Source: Bacteroidales bacterium UBA6346
Lineage (GTDB): Bacteria; Bacteroidota; Bacteroidia; Bacteroidales; UBA932
Reading direction: 5' to 3'
Assembly (NCBI GenBank): GCA_002438905.1
Contig: DJSA01000043.1
Coordinates: 1 to 29,209 of the forward strand
Length of the DNA stretch: 29,209 nt
The translations under genes and the position numbers were made by a program. The notes under the pieces were generated by a model. That model did no database searches, had not been told where the DNA came from, and worked only from the letters and a program-made list of their open reading frames with translations. Shown here piece by piece: positions 17,123-26,008 of the stretch; the stretch's first letter is position 1, and each line of letters begins with the position of its first letter.

Positions 17123-18973
17123 ATGATGGAACAACAGGACAACCAGTATATCGTCTCGGCGCGGAAGTACAGGCCGGAGAATTTCGGAACGCTCATCGGA
17201 CAGGACAACATTGCGCGGACGCTCAAGAACTCGATTCTTCGCGGGCAGCTCGCGCATGCCTATCTTTTCTGCGGGCCGAGGGGGGTGGGGAAGACCACGA
17301 CAGCACGAATCTTCGCGAAGATGATAAACTGCTCACACCCGTCACCGGACATGGAGCCGTGCGGGGAGTGCGAGTCCTGCCGCTCGTTCGCAGAGGGACG
17401 TTCCTACTGCATCCACGAGCTTGACGCTGCCTCCAACAACGGAGTCGAGGACATCAAGAACCTGATGGACCAGGTGAGGGTGCCTCCGCAGGTTGGAAAA
17501 TATAGCGTCTACATCATCGATGAGGTGCACATGCTCTCGTCCCAGGCGTTCAACGCATTCCTCAAAACCCTTGAGGAGCCGCCTGCACACGCTATTTTCA
17601 TACTTGCCACGACGGAGAAGCACAAGATTCTCCCGACGATTCTCTCCCGCTGCCAGACCTACGACTTCAACAGGATCTCTGTGGACGACATCGTGAAGAA
17701 CCTCAGGATGGTGGCCCAGAAAGAGGGAATCACGATTGACGACGAGTCCCTGCATGTGATTGCCCACAAGGCTGACGGGGCGATGAGGGATGCGCTGACG
17801 ATTTTCGACCAGACGGTGGCGTTCTGCGGGACGGACGTGAAATATGCCGATGTCATCCGCAACCTCAATGTTCTGGATTATGAGTACAGCTTTTCGCTCG
17901 TCGAGCATTTTCTTTCCGGAGATTATGCCTTCTGTCTCAAGACTTTCGATGAGATTCTTGCAAAGGGGTTCAACGCGCTGCATTTCGTGGGGGCGCTGAG
18001 CTCGCATCTGCGTGACCTGATTGTGTCGAAGTCGGGCGGGATAGAGTCTCTTCTGGAACTTCCGACCTCGCTCAAGGCCCGTTATTCTGAACAGGCGGCA
18101 AAGTGCTCGCTGGCGTTTCTATATGAGGCGCTCGGCATCACGACCGGCTGCGAGGCAAGCTACAAGGCCGCGACGAACCCTCGTCTGCATATAGAGTTCG
18201 CGCTGATGAGGCTCTGTTTTATACTCAACAGACCCTCGGGAGACGCGGCTCCGTCACAAGTTGCTCCTGCTCCATCGCAGAAATCCATAAATGCTGTGCC
18301 ACAAACGGCGCAGACGCAAGCCGCTCCGGCACAGCCGGTGTCTGTTTCTCCGACCGTACAGGAACCGCCAAAGGCACTCTCTCGTCCGGAACAGGCGCCG
18401 GCTGCTGAACCCGCCCGGGAGACTATCCCCACAACGGCAAATACGCCGGAAACTGCGGCGAATGCACAGGCTGCAGAACCTGCGGCGCCGGCACCTCGCG
18501 CACGGCGCGCTGGGAGGACAGGCGGAGGGATGTCAATGAAGGCGCTTGTGGAGAACGCCGAGAAGGCCGAGAACGACAAGGTTGAAATCGTGCAGGCTGA
18601 ACTTCCGTCCGATGACACCCTCAAGGCCCGCTGGCCGGAACTTGCCTCGCTCTACAGCGGCAAGCCTCGTCTCTACACCATGCTGTCCAACTCCAAGCTT
18701 GAGTTCGAGACCGTCGATGGCAAGAAAGTCGTGCGCTTCCAGGTTGTCAACGATGCACAGAAGGAATGGGTCGAGTCGAAGCTGCTCCACGAACTTGAGG
18801 GCAACTTCAGGCGGATAGCCGGTTCGGACGCGCTGATGCTCTCAGTGACGGTGGCTCCGGTTGCAGATGGCGAGAAGATCGTCTACATGCCGAGCGACAA
18901 GGCAAAGGTGCTGATGGAGAACAACGAGGAGGTGAAGAACCTCGTCAAGGACTTTTCGCTCGACATAAAATAG
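17123..18973 (+). CDS. dnaX: DNA polymerase III subunit gamma/tau
   Basis: Clamp-loader ATPase of the replisome. The frame is open from 17051, but the promoter box at 17097 and family alignment (MMEQQDNQYIVSARKYRPENFG) point to the ATG at 17123 (or 17126): 616 residues. Domain III features: Walker A GPRGVGKTTTARIFAK (about 52-67), a four-Cys zinc site (Cys72 to Cys87 region, CSHPSPDMEPCGECESC), Walker B/DExH IIDEVHMLSSQAFNAFLKTLEEPP, and the SRC sensor in LSRCQTYDF. A collar domain follows, then a Pro/Ala-rich linker (about 385-480) and a C-terminal tau-like domain (about 485-616), so only the long tau form is evident. I see no slippery heptamer for a gamma frameshift. It begins an operon with lptB and rlmH. 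Confidence 0.96.
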   Translation: MMEQQDNQYIVSARKYRPENFGTLIGQDNIARTLKNSILRGQLAHAYLFCGPRGVGKTTTARIFAKMINCSHPSPDMEPCGECESCRSFAEGRSYCIHELDAASNNGVEDIKNLMDQVRVPPQVGKYSVYIIDEVHMLSSQAFNAFLKTLEEPPAHAIFILATTEKHKILPTILSRCQTYDFNRISVDDIVKNLRMVAQKEGITIDDESLHVIAHKADGAMRDALTIFDQTVAFCGTDVKYADVIRNLNVLDYEYSFSLVEHFLSGDYAFCLKTFDEILAKGFNALHFVGALSSHLRDLIVSKSGGIESLLELPTSLKARYSEQAAKCSLAFLYEALGITTGCEASYKAATNPRLHIEFALMRLCFILNRPSGDAAPSQVAPAPSQKSINAVPQTAQTQAAPAQPVSVSPTVQEPPKALSRPEQAPAAEPARETIPTTANTPETAANAQAAEPAAPAPRARRAGRTGGGMSMKALVENAEKAENDKVEIVQAELPSDDTLKARWPELASLYSGKPRLYTMLSNSKLEFETVDGKKVVRFQVVNDAQKEWVESKLLHELEGNFRRIAGSDALMLSVTVAPVADGEKIVYMPSDKAKVLMENNEEVKNLVKDFSLDIK

Positions 18974-19026
18974 AGGCGGACGGGAACTACCATGCGGAAA
19001 AAATGAACTAACACACAGAATTTGAT

Positions 19027-19797
19027 ATGAAACTGCGTTGCGAGAATCTTGTCAAGAAATATGGTGTAAGGACGGTCGTCAAAGGCGTGTCCATGGAGGT
19101 GGAACAGGGGGAAATCGTAGGCTTTCTCGGGCCTAACGGTGCCGGAAAAACCACGAGTTTCTATATGATTACGGGGCTCGTAGTTCCGAACGAGGGCCGC
19201 ATATTCCTTGACGATGAGGAAATCACAGGGCTTCCTATGTACAAGAGGGCACAGAAAGGCGTGGGTTACCTTGCGCAGGAGGCCTCCGTATTCAGGAAGA
19301 TGTCGGTGGAGGACAACATAATGTCCGTGATGGAAATGTCCCCGCATTTCACCAAGGCCGAACGCAAGGATCGTCTTGAGCAACTTCTTGACGAGTTTAA
19401 TCTGCACAAGGTCCGCAAGAGTTACGGAAACCAGCTCTCCGGAGGCGAGCGGCGTCGCTGTGAGATAGCCCGCGCCCTTGCCATAGACCCGAAGTTCATC
19501 CTGCTTGACGAACCATTCGCCGGAGTCGACCCGATTGCAGTCGAGGACATCCAGTACATCATCGCTAAGCTCAAATACAAGAACATCGGGGTCATCATTA
19601 CCGACCACAACGTCGGAGAGACCCTCGCCATCATCGACCGCGCTTACCTTCTCTACGAAGGCACCATCCTTCAGGCCGGCACCCCGGAGGCGCTCGCCTC
19701 AGATGACGAGGTCCGCACCAAATATCTCGGTTCTAACTTCATCCTCAAGCGTTCCGATGCCTTTATCAGAGCAGAGGTGGAACTGCGTGTCGAATAG
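19027..19797 (+). CDS. lptB: LPS export ABC transporter ATP-binding protein
   Basis: ATPase of the LptBFG complex that extracts lipopolysaccharide from the inner membrane. The protein has 256 residues. Walker A is GPNGAGKTTS (residues 35-44), the Q-loop region lies near YLAQEASVFRKMSVEDNI, the signature is LSGGERRRCEIARAL, Walker B is FILLDEPFAGVDPIA, and the switch His is in ITDHNVGET. FAGVDPIAVEDIQ and the YLAQEASVFRKM segment are characteristic of LptB rather than other ABC ATPases. It lies 53 bases after dnaX and 25 bases before rlmH. No lptF/G gene is in the window. Confidence 0.94.
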   Translation: MKLRCENLVKKYGVRTVVKGVSMEVEQGEIVGFLGPNGAGKTTSFYMITGLVVPNEGRIFLDDEEITGLPMYKRAQKGVGYLAQEASVFRKMSVEDNIMSVMEMSPHFTKAERKDRLEQLLDEFNLHKVRKSYGNQLSGGERRRCEIARALAIDPKFILLDEPFAGVDPIAVEDIQYIIAKLKYKNIGVIITDHNVGETLAIIDRAYLLYEGTILQAGTPEALASDDEVRTKYLGSNFILKRSDAFIRAEVELRVE

Positions 19798-19822
19798 ATG
19801 TACGTGTGGACGGTTTCGCGAA

Positions 19823-20299
19823 ATGAAGATCACGTTGCTTACAGTCGGAAAAACCGACAAGGACTGGGTGAGGGAAGGCGTGGGCATATACATTGACCGC
19901 CTTAAGCACTACATAAACTTCTCCATGGTCGAGATCCCGGAACTGAAGAAAGCATCCGCTCTGAGCAGAGAACAGATTAAGGCCAAAGAGGGGGAATTGA
20001 TACTCAAGAATATACGTCCAACGGATGATGTCATTCTTCTTGATGAACACGGAAAGGAATATACGTCAATGGGATGGGCGTCAGTGATTGAAAACAAGAT
20101 TTCCGGAGGCTCTGCCCGCGACATCATGTTTGTCATCGGCGGTGCCTATGGTTTCAGCAAGGATGTCTATGACCGCAGCAATTCCATGATTTCCCTTTCG
20201 CGGATGACCTTTTCCCATCAGATGGTCCGTGCAATCTTCACCGAGCAACTTTATCGCGCCTTCACCATCATCAGGGGAGAGCCCTACCATCACGAATAA
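19823..20299 (+). CDS. rlmH: 23S rRNA (pseudouridine1915-N3)-methyltransferase
   Basis: SPOUT methyltransferase that modifies Psi1915 in helix 69 of 23S rRNA using S-adenosylmethionine. The open frame extends far upstream inside lptB, but homology starts at MKITLLTVGKTDKDWVREGVG (ATG 19823): 158 residues, the usual size. Family motifs: LDEHGKEYTSMGWASVIE, the AdoMet-loop FVIGGAYGFSKDVYDRSN, and the C-terminal SLSRMTFSHQMVRAIFTEQ, then YRAFTIIRGEPYHHE. Third gene of the dnaX-lptB-rlmH operon. Confidence 0.96.
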   Translation: MKITLLTVGKTDKDWVREGVGIYIDRLKHYINFSMVEIPELKKASALSREQIKAKEGELILKNIRPTDDVILLDEHGKEYTSMGWASVIENKISGGSARDIMFVIGGAYGFSKDVYDRSNSMISLSRMTFSHQMVRAIFTEQLYRAFTIIRGEPYHHE

Positions 20300-20423
20300 C
20301 GCTCCGTGGCTGGCCGGACGACAATCTTGTCCCGCTTGTGGCCGGGCATCAAAGGAATACCCCCCCCGATTACTTCAGGGCATGGGACATGGAGGATTTT
20401 CGGGCTGTGGCCCGACCATAATG
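20300..20423. other. Gap between convergent rlmH and queH
   Basis: No gene. It contains GACAATCTTGTC (a short palindrome), a run of eight C at about 20360-20367, and CGGGCTGTGGCCCG (20401-20414), a five-bp stem with a four-base loop. Any of these could be part of a bidirectional terminator, but none has a T-run, so I do not call one. Confidence 0.4.
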
Positions 20424-21110
20424 TCATCGGTGGCTGAATTCGCAGCCGCACCACAATTGGTTATAGAAATTGTATTCGCGGATGAGCTGGGAACGACGTT
20501 CCTGAAGACCTCCCTTACGCCAATTCTGTTCCCACCAGACTAGTGAAGTGGCGGGTTCTTGACGACCGGCATCCGGACGTACTGTGTATATGGAATCTTC
20601 AATAGACCCAGCGCCTATCTGCCCGTTGACCTGTGCCACGGCCCAGCGCCCGGCCTCGTTGATCTGGTCAAGAGACTTCCATCGGGACGAGGCGAGAGTG
20701 GTCGTGAGGACGCGGAATCCATGTTCAGCGGCATAACGGGCCGAGTCGAGCAGCCTATACCTGAAGCATTGCAGGCAGCGTCCTCCGCGTTCTGGCTGGT
20801 GTTCGATGTCTGTCACGCCAAAGCCGGTCGCAAGAGAGCGTATCCCGCGAAGCCAGGCATCATGGTCGTAATCCGCATCAACGATCTCAAGTCCGAGCGA
20901 CTGTGCATACCGTGTGCACTCATTCTTGCGGATGAAGTACTCCTCTTCTGGAGATATGTTAGGATTGCAGTAGTATATAGTAGGGCGGATTCTGCTGCGA
21001 AGGAGGCATTCGATGATAGCCGAAGAGCATGGAGCACAGCAGGTGTGAAGAAGAACGCGGTCGGTATCTCCGGGAGCCGTGACCACAAGGGCAGTGTTGT
21101 CTTTCACCAT
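20424..21110 (-). CDS. queH: Epoxyqueuosine reductase QueH
   Basis: Last step of queuosine synthesis in tRNA: reduces epoxyqueuosine, as a non-homologous replacement of QueG. The protein has 228 residues. Diagnostic motifs: LLHTCCAPCSS (Cys24, Cys25, Cys28), PERGGRCLQCFRYRL (Cys112, Cys115), LTTTLASSRWKS, and the C-terminal WRKGGLQERRSQLIREYNFY with NQLWCGCEFS. The paired cysteines bind the iron-sulfur/metal cofactor in the family. It lies 66 bases downstream of the DUF4783 gene on the same strand, probably co-transcribed. Confidence 0.94.
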   Translation of the reverse strand: MVKDNTALVVTAPGDTDRVLLHTCCAPCSSAIIECLLRSRIRPTIYYCNPNISPEEEYFIRKNECTRYAQSLGLEIVDADYDHDAWLRGIRSLATGFGVTDIEHQPERGGRCLQCFRYRLLDSARYAAEHGFRVLTTTLASSRWKSLDQINEAGRWAVAQVNGQIGAGSIEDSIYTVRPDAGRQEPATSLVWWEQNWRKGGLQERRSQLIREYNFYNQLWCGCEFSHR

Positions 21111-21176
21111 TTATTTTGTCAGATTATCCATTCCGGAAGGCTTTTTCTGGAGCGTAGGATACGATCCCAAAGACAT

Positions 21177-21617
21177 TTAAAGCCGTTCGATTTTCAGTTG
21201 GTGGATGTCATAGCAATTGTCTTTCATACAGAGAAAGAACGTGACCACGAATGTCTCGCCTCCTGCCTTCAAGTCTCCGATGGCGTATTTCATGTTCCCC
21301 TGCGAGGCCTTGTGGGTGATTTCGAATGACCTTGGGGTGTAGGCTGTATAGAAAGACTTGAGTATCTGGCGTGCCTGTGAGCGGGAGCAGGTGTTCGATT
21401 CACCGAGAATTGTGATTTCCACGCTGTTGGAGAACCACGCGGACAACTTCTCTGCATCCCCGTTGCCGAGATACTTTGAAATGGGTACAAAGACATCGAA
21501 CCCCTCAGCGCTGCCCATTGATGCCGGGACAACGTTCTGCGCAGAAACATTGGCGCAACAGAACATCATGACTGCAGAAAGCAGCCCCATACTCAGTGTC
21601 CGTGTCCCTAATCCCAT
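21177..21617 (-). CDS. DUF4783 family secreted protein
   Basis: The protein has 146 residues with a signal peptide (LSMGLLSAVMMFCCANVSA, cleavage near residue 26). The body, beginning FDVFVPISKYLGNGDAEKLSAWFSNSVEITIL and continuing through CSRSQARQILKSFYTAY, TPRSFEITHKASQGNMKYAIG and GGETFVVTFFLCMKDNCYDIHQLKIERL, matches the DUF4783 domain, an NTF2-like small fold of Bacteroidota with no known function. The ATG at 21617 and one nine codons later are both possible starts. It is divergent from the histidine kinase gene and shares the gap 21618-21733. Confidence 0.88.
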   Translation of the reverse strand: MGLGTRTLSMGLLSAVMMFCCANVSAQNVVPASMGSAEGFDVFVPISKYLGNGDAEKLSAWFSNSVEITILGESNTCSRSQARQILKSFYTAYTPRSFEITHKASQGNMKYAIGDLKAGGETFVVTFFLCMKDNCYDIHQLKIERL

Positions 21618-21656
21618 AAGTTACAATTAAAAACCGGGTCGTCCTTTACGCAAATA

Positions 21657-21687
21657 TTGAGCCATTGCAAAGAAAATGTTAACTTTG
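21657..21687 (+). promoter_or_regulatory. Promoter of the membrane histidine kinase gene
   Basis: TTG at 21657-21659 and TAACTTTG at 21680-21687, spaced 20 bases, fit the Bacteroidota -33/-7 pattern. Transcription would start about 21695, leaving a leader of about 40 bases before the ATG at 21734. Confidence 0.6.
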
Positions 21688-21733
21688 TCCCAGTTTGCGC
21701 GGGAGTTTAGAAAGATGCGCGGCACAAAACAAT

Positions 21734-24700
21734 ATGAAGAAGATACATCTCAGTGACCGGACATTCAGACTCGTGTTCACGCTCGGGCTGCTGATAGTGT
21801 TGGGGCTTTTCCTTGTCATAGAGTCTGTTCCCTACAGCACGGACGCAGCTGCTCTGAGGGTGGGAGGAAACGTTGAACGCAGGGTGAGGCTAATGGATAA
21901 ATACATATCCATGGCAATCGACACCCCTGACGATGTCTTCCTGCATATCGGGGACATGCCGCGGGACATAGTCGTCTACCGTTATGTGAACGATTCCCTG
22001 CAGTCGTGGTGCAATCAGTTTACGGAAGCCAATGATGACATATCCTCGAAACTGATATTTGCCCGTGTCACGAATCCTCCCAACCGGCTCTATTCTCCTC
22101 TTGCGAATGCCGGCCCTAAGTTGACTTACGTGAATATGGGACCGAAATGGTATCTGCTGAAGGCCGTGAGTCCAAACGAAGAAACCACCATCATTGCCGG
22201 AGTCGAGATCAAGAACGCCCTTGTGGAGAAACATCTGCGCGGAAGAAACGGGATAAATCCGCGGCTCAGGCTTGTCGGAGGCAACTACAACATTGTTCCA
22301 CTGTCCGAGGATAGTGGTTCCCCAGTGTTTCTAGACGGGACTCCGGTGTTCAAGGTTACCCGAGACCTGATGGCATCACAAAACGAGGCCATAGACTACT
22401 CGCTCTTCTCTCCGCTGGTCTATGCCGCTGGTCCTATACTCTCATCGCTCGGTGCGCTTCTGTGCGTCAACACGGTCATCACCCTCCTGCTTCTGACCAT
22501 GTTCCTGATGCGGCAGAAGGCGGTGCGCAGGATTCGCGCAAGCCGCTCTCCGCGGACATCGGCCATAATCTACGGAATCGCGGTGCTCCTCCTTATGGCA
22601 GCCTCATTTGCCTACATCCACGTAGCCAACAAGAGCCTCATATTCAACTCCAGTCTGTCAATGGAGTTCTTCCGATGGAACAACAATTTTTGGTTTTCGC
22701 TGCTGACCTTCCTGTCGTTCATCCTGCTGATGACAATGGCTCTCTTCCAGATTTTCAGCCTAAAGATTGTTTTCACGGAACTCACCGGCAAGAGTTTCAA
22801 CACTCGCTCTATCTGGTGGGTCCTAGCTTTTGCGTTCATCTGTGCGGCCTATTTCACCACGACATCGATAATTTACGGGTTCAGGAAGGAGGAGAGAAAA
22901 ATATGGGCATGGTCGGACCGGCTTGCGATTGACCGTGACTTGGGACTCGAAATCCAGTTGCTCAACGTTGAGGCTGGGATTGACAATGATCCGGTTATTT
23001 CTTCCCTGATTGCAATGCCTAACAGCGGACGTCCGATACGCAATAGGGTGACGGAGACTTTCCTCGGGCGGGTGTCCCAGTCGCACGAGGTCGATGTCAG
23101 AGTCATCACTGACACAGACATGGACGGAAGGCTCGCATTCGACGAGGTAATTTCTACCGGAACCAGAATTTACGAAAACTCGCATTTCTTCTACTGCGAC
23201 AACTCGGACGGATTTGACGGATATGTCGGAGTGTTTGTCTATCCTCATGAACAGGGACTATTCAGACTTATTGTCCGGATTCTGAACAATCGTGAGACGG
23301 ACCTCTACGGCTACCGCAGCATTCTTCCAAGAACTGCGGGACTTGGAGAGACCGGCATACCATCCTATTATTCATACGCCAAATATCACGACGGCCGTCT
23401 CAAGTCATTCCGAGGCGACTATCCGTATCCTATGGTGACAGACCATATAACGCGACTTCGTTTCGGAACGGACGGGCACGATTTCTTCCGATATAAGGGA
23501 TACAACCATTATTGTTCACGCATAGGCCGGCACGAGCTCACTGTTATTTCTCGCCCCACCCGCAAGGTGACCTCATATTTCACGACATTCTCGTTCATCT
23601 TTCTCGTGTCCTTCCTGATAATATATGTCATACGGAGAGACAGAAGACCTAAGATATCGAGACGAAATCATCTGCGTGCCAAAATCAATCTTTTGATTAT
23701 TACTGCATTAGTACTGACTCTTACGGTAATATCCGTCGTCAGCGTGATGTTCGTATACGATAGGAACGAAAGGAATATGCTCCGGCTCATGTCAAATAAA
23801 ATCAACACCATCCAGGCACTTCTGGAAAAGCGTTGCCAGCACATCGGTTCGGCTTCAGAACTTCGGACGCCGCAATTCTACAATAGTCTTTCGGAGGTGG
23901 GCCAGGTGACGAGATCGGATATTACGCTGTACACTCTCTCTGGAACGGCTTTCTTAAGCACGGCTCCGGAACTGTTTGAAAAAATGGCAGTGGGAGGCCG
24001 ACTTAACCAAGACGCCTACTATAATATCACAAAATTGAGCCAACGATATTTTATCCACAAGGAAGAGTTGGCAAGACAGGGCTACTACGCACTCTACGCG
24101 CCTATCTTCAACGCTTACGGAGACATGCTTGCGATCGCAGGCTGTCCCTACACCGATGATGATTATGGCTTCGGCCGTGAGGCCGTGATGCATGCCAGCC
24201 TTATCATCTGCTTGTTTTTCATGTTGGTGCTTCTGTCCATTTGGCTTAGTTCCGTGGTGACCAACAATCTGTTCCGGCACATAGTGCGTCTAAGCCAGCG
24301 TATGGACAGCATGGATATCCACAACCTTGAGGAGATCGAATATAAGGGCAAGGACGAGGTGTCCGGTCTGGTTGAGGCATACAACAAGATGGTGCGTGCA
24401 ATGGCGGAAAGCAGCAGGCAGCTGGCAAAGGCTGAGAGGGACAGCGCCTGGAGTGAGATGGCTCGTCAGGTAGCTCATGAAATCAAGAATTCGCTGACGC
24501 CAATCAGACTGAAGATCCAGAAACTTCAGCGGCTGCGGGCGAACGGAAGTCCGGATTGGGACGCGAAGTTCGACGAGACGGCAAAGGTGATTCTGGAACA
24601 CATCGATGTGCTTGCCGACACGGCGAGTGGCTTCTCCGCGATAGCGAAACTCTACGGGGAGCAGGCGACTGAGGTTAACCTCGACAAGATGCTCTCGGAA

Positions 24701-25144
24701 CAGGCTTTCATGTTCGACAATAGGGACAATGTAAGCATTACCTATATGGGGCTGGAGGATGCGCGAGTAATGGCACCGCAGGCGCAGCTTGTTAGAGTGT
24801 TTATAAATCTTATTACCAATGCGATACAGGCAATAGGAATGAGGCAGGAAGCACAAGTTGCGGCCGGAGAGGAACCGGAGCGCGGAAGGATTCTGATAAG
24901 CCTGAGGAACAGTACCGAAGACGGTTTCTATGACATAGCGGTCGATGACAACGGCACCGGTGTCAAGGAAGAGAACTTGGACAAACTGTTCGTCCCGAAC
25001 TTCACGACCAAGAGCAGCGGCACCGGCTTGGGTCTCTCAATTTGTCGCAGCATAGTCGAATCCTGCAACGGGACCATCACCTACAGCCGCTCTTTCGCCC
25101 TCGGTGGTGCGTGCTTCACCGTGAAATTGCCCAAGATGGGGTGA
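21734..25144 (+). CDS. NtrY-like multi-pass membrane sensor histidine kinase
   Basis: An earlier TTG (21695) opens the frame, but it coincides with the predicted transcription start; ATG 21734 (MKKIHLSDRTF) gives 1136 residues. About eight membrane segments are visible (roughly 13-30, 237-259, 276-298, 320-345, 361-381, 614-633, 651-674, 819-842). Two soluble sensor segments lie between them (30-235, 385-612) and a third at 675-818. A HAMP domain (about 843-895) leads to the kinase: H-box VAHEIKNSLTPIRLKIQ with His915, N-box FINLITNAIQAI, G1 VDDNGTGV, F-box FVPNFTTK, and G2 GTGLGLSICRSIVE. The kinase core resembles NtrY/NtrB, which pair with sigma-54 response regulators. A sigma-54 regulator lies just beyond the next gene, on the opposite strand. 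The signal sensed is unknown. Confidence 0.9.
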   Translation: MKKIHLSDRTFRLVFTLGLLIVLGLFLVIESVPYSTDAAALRVGGNVERRVRLMDKYISMAIDTPDDVFLHIGDMPRDIVVYRYVNDSLQSWCNQFTEANDDISSKLIFARVTNPPNRLYSPLANAGPKLTYVNMGPKWYLLKAVSPNEETTIIAGVEIKNALVEKHLRGRNGINPRLRLVGGNYNIVPLSEDSGSPVFLDGTPVFKVTRDLMASQNEAIDYSLFSPLVYAAGPILSSLGALLCVNTVITLLLLTMFLMRQKAVRRIRASRSPRTSAIIYGIAVLLLMAASFAYIHVANKSLIFNSSLSMEFFRWNNNFWFSLLTFLSFILLMTMALFQIFSLKIVFTELTGKSFNTRSIWWVLAFAFICAAYFTTTSIIYGFRKEERKIWAWSDRLAIDRDLGLEIQLLNVEAGIDNDPVISSLIAMPNSGRPIRNRVTETFLGRVSQSHEVDVRVITDTDMDGRLAFDEVISTGTRIYENSHFFYCDNSDGFDGYVGVFVYPHEQGLFRLIVRILNNRETDLYGYRSILPRTAGLGETGIPSYYSYAKYHDGRLKSFRGDYPYPMVTDHITRLRFGTDGHDFFRYKGYNHYCSRIGRHELTVISRPTRKVTSYFTTFSFIFLVSFLIIYVIRRDRRPKISRRNHLRAKINLLIITALVLTLTVISVVSVMFVYDRNERNMLRLMSNKINTIQALLEKRCQHIGSASELRTPQFYNSLSEVGQVTRSDITLYTLSGTAFLSTAPELFEKMAVGGRLNQDAYYNITKLSQRYFIHKEELARQGYYALYAPIFNAYGDMLAIAGCPYTDDDYGFGREAVMHASLIICLFFMLVLLSIWLSSVVTNNLFRHIVRLSQRMDSMDIHNLEEIEYKGKDEVSGLVEAYNKMVRAMAESSRQLAKAERDSAWSEMARQVAHEIKNSLTPIRLKIQKLQRLRANGSPDWDAKFDETAKVILEHIDVLADTASGFSAIAKLYGEQATEVNLDKMLSEQAFMFDNRDNVSITYMGLEDARVMAPQAQLVRVFINLITNAIQAIGMRQEAQVAAGEEPERGRILISLRNSTEDGFYDIAVDDNGTGVKEENLDKLFVPNFTTKSSGTGLGLSICRSIVESCNGTITYSRSFALGGACFTVKLPKMG

Positions 25145-25156
25145 TTCCTTTGGCTT

Positions 25157-25978
25157 CTACTTGTTTGAGAGTACGGACGTGTAGATGTCATTTATGATGA
25201 GTCCGCATAGGGTCATCCCGAAGATGGCGGTGACATGGGCTGTAGTGCCGTTTATCTGCGCCTTTGAGGAACACCATTCGTGGTTGAGCAGTGCCGGATC
25301 TCCCGGGCCATCGGCGGATTTCGGGCAGAGACATTTCTCGGTGCCGCAACTTCTGCAATGCCCCCTGTTTGTCAGTACCTCATCATCGAAGACGCAAAGA
25401 AACTTTTTGGAAGGATAGGTGCCTGCACGCTTCATTTTCTTGCGCAGAGCTGCACCGAGAGGGCATCCTCGAACTTTCCAGAACTCAGCAACCTGAATTT
25501 TCTGCGGATCCACCTTCAGGGCAGCACCGAGGGAACAGTAGAATTTCGCGCGGCTGGCAGTGGCGTTGAGGATGAGCTGGACCTTGTCCTTGAGGGAGTC
25601 CACAGCGTCCACCACATAGTCGTATTCGTCAAGGTCGAATTGTCCGGCAGTCTCTGTGCTGTAAATCTGCTGAATGGCTGTAATTTCTGCCTTAGGGTTT
25701 ATCTCCAGCAACCTGTCTTTCAGGGCTTCCACCTTAACATGTCCCACGGTCCGAGTTGTTGCCATCAACTGACGGTTCACATTGGTGATGCATATACGGT
25801 CCGAATCCACGATGGTCAGATGCGTGATTCCGCTCCTCACCAGTCCTTCGGCGCACCAACTTCCCACGCCTCCGACACCGAAGATTATCACCCGAATTCC
25901 CGCCAGGACGTCCATGATGTCGTCTCCTACAAGAAGTTCCGTCCTGTTGTATATTGCCTTCTCGATAGTGCTTGCCAT
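25157..25978 (-). CDS. tcdA: ThiF/E1-like protein, tRNA threonylcarbamoyladenosine dehydratase type
   Basis: The protein has 273 residues. The nucleotide-binding core is IIFGVGGVGSWCAEGLVRSGI (about 31-51), followed by IVDSDRICITNVNRQ (about 56-70, the E1 Asp/Arg/Gln set), VGHVKVEALKDRLLEINP, and YDYVVDAVDSLKDKVQLI. This pattern is that of TcdA, which adenylates t6A37 in tRNA to form the cyclic ct6A. The C-terminal part carries a cysteine cluster (HCRSCGTEKCLCPK, Cys208/211/216/218, plus Cys236), which I do not remember from standard TcdA and which could bind metal. The family call is firm, the tcdA symbol less so. It lies 12 bases from the convergent kinase gene's stop and 30 bases downstream of the sigma-54 regulator, on the same strand as the regulator. 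Confidence 0.8.
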   Translation of the reverse strand: MASTIEKAIYNRTELLVGDDIMDVLAGIRVIIFGVGGVGSWCAEGLVRSGITHLTIVDSDRICITNVNRQLMATTRTVGHVKVEALKDRLLEINPKAEITAIQQIYSTETAGQFDLDEYDYVVDAVDSLKDKVQLILNATASRAKFYCSLGAALKVDPQKIQVAEFWKVRGCPLGAALRKKMKRAGTYPSKKFLCVFDDEVLTNRGHCRSCGTEKCLCPKSADGPGDPALLNHEWCSSKAQINGTTAHVTAIFGMTLCGLIINDIYTSVLSNK

Positions 25979-26008
25979 ATTCCCTAAAAACTTTCTTTGC
26001 CCCCTTCC

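Noticed and set aside
16724..17257. A minus-strand frame of 177 codons across the rhuM remnant and dnaX start
   Set aside because: It is antisense to two recognisable sequences and has no start signal; the plus-strand rhuM frames explain the region better.
20360..20367. Run of eight C between rlmH and queH as a phase-variation tract
   Set aside because: It lies in a gap between two convergent gene ends, where length changes would have no obvious effect on coding or promoters.
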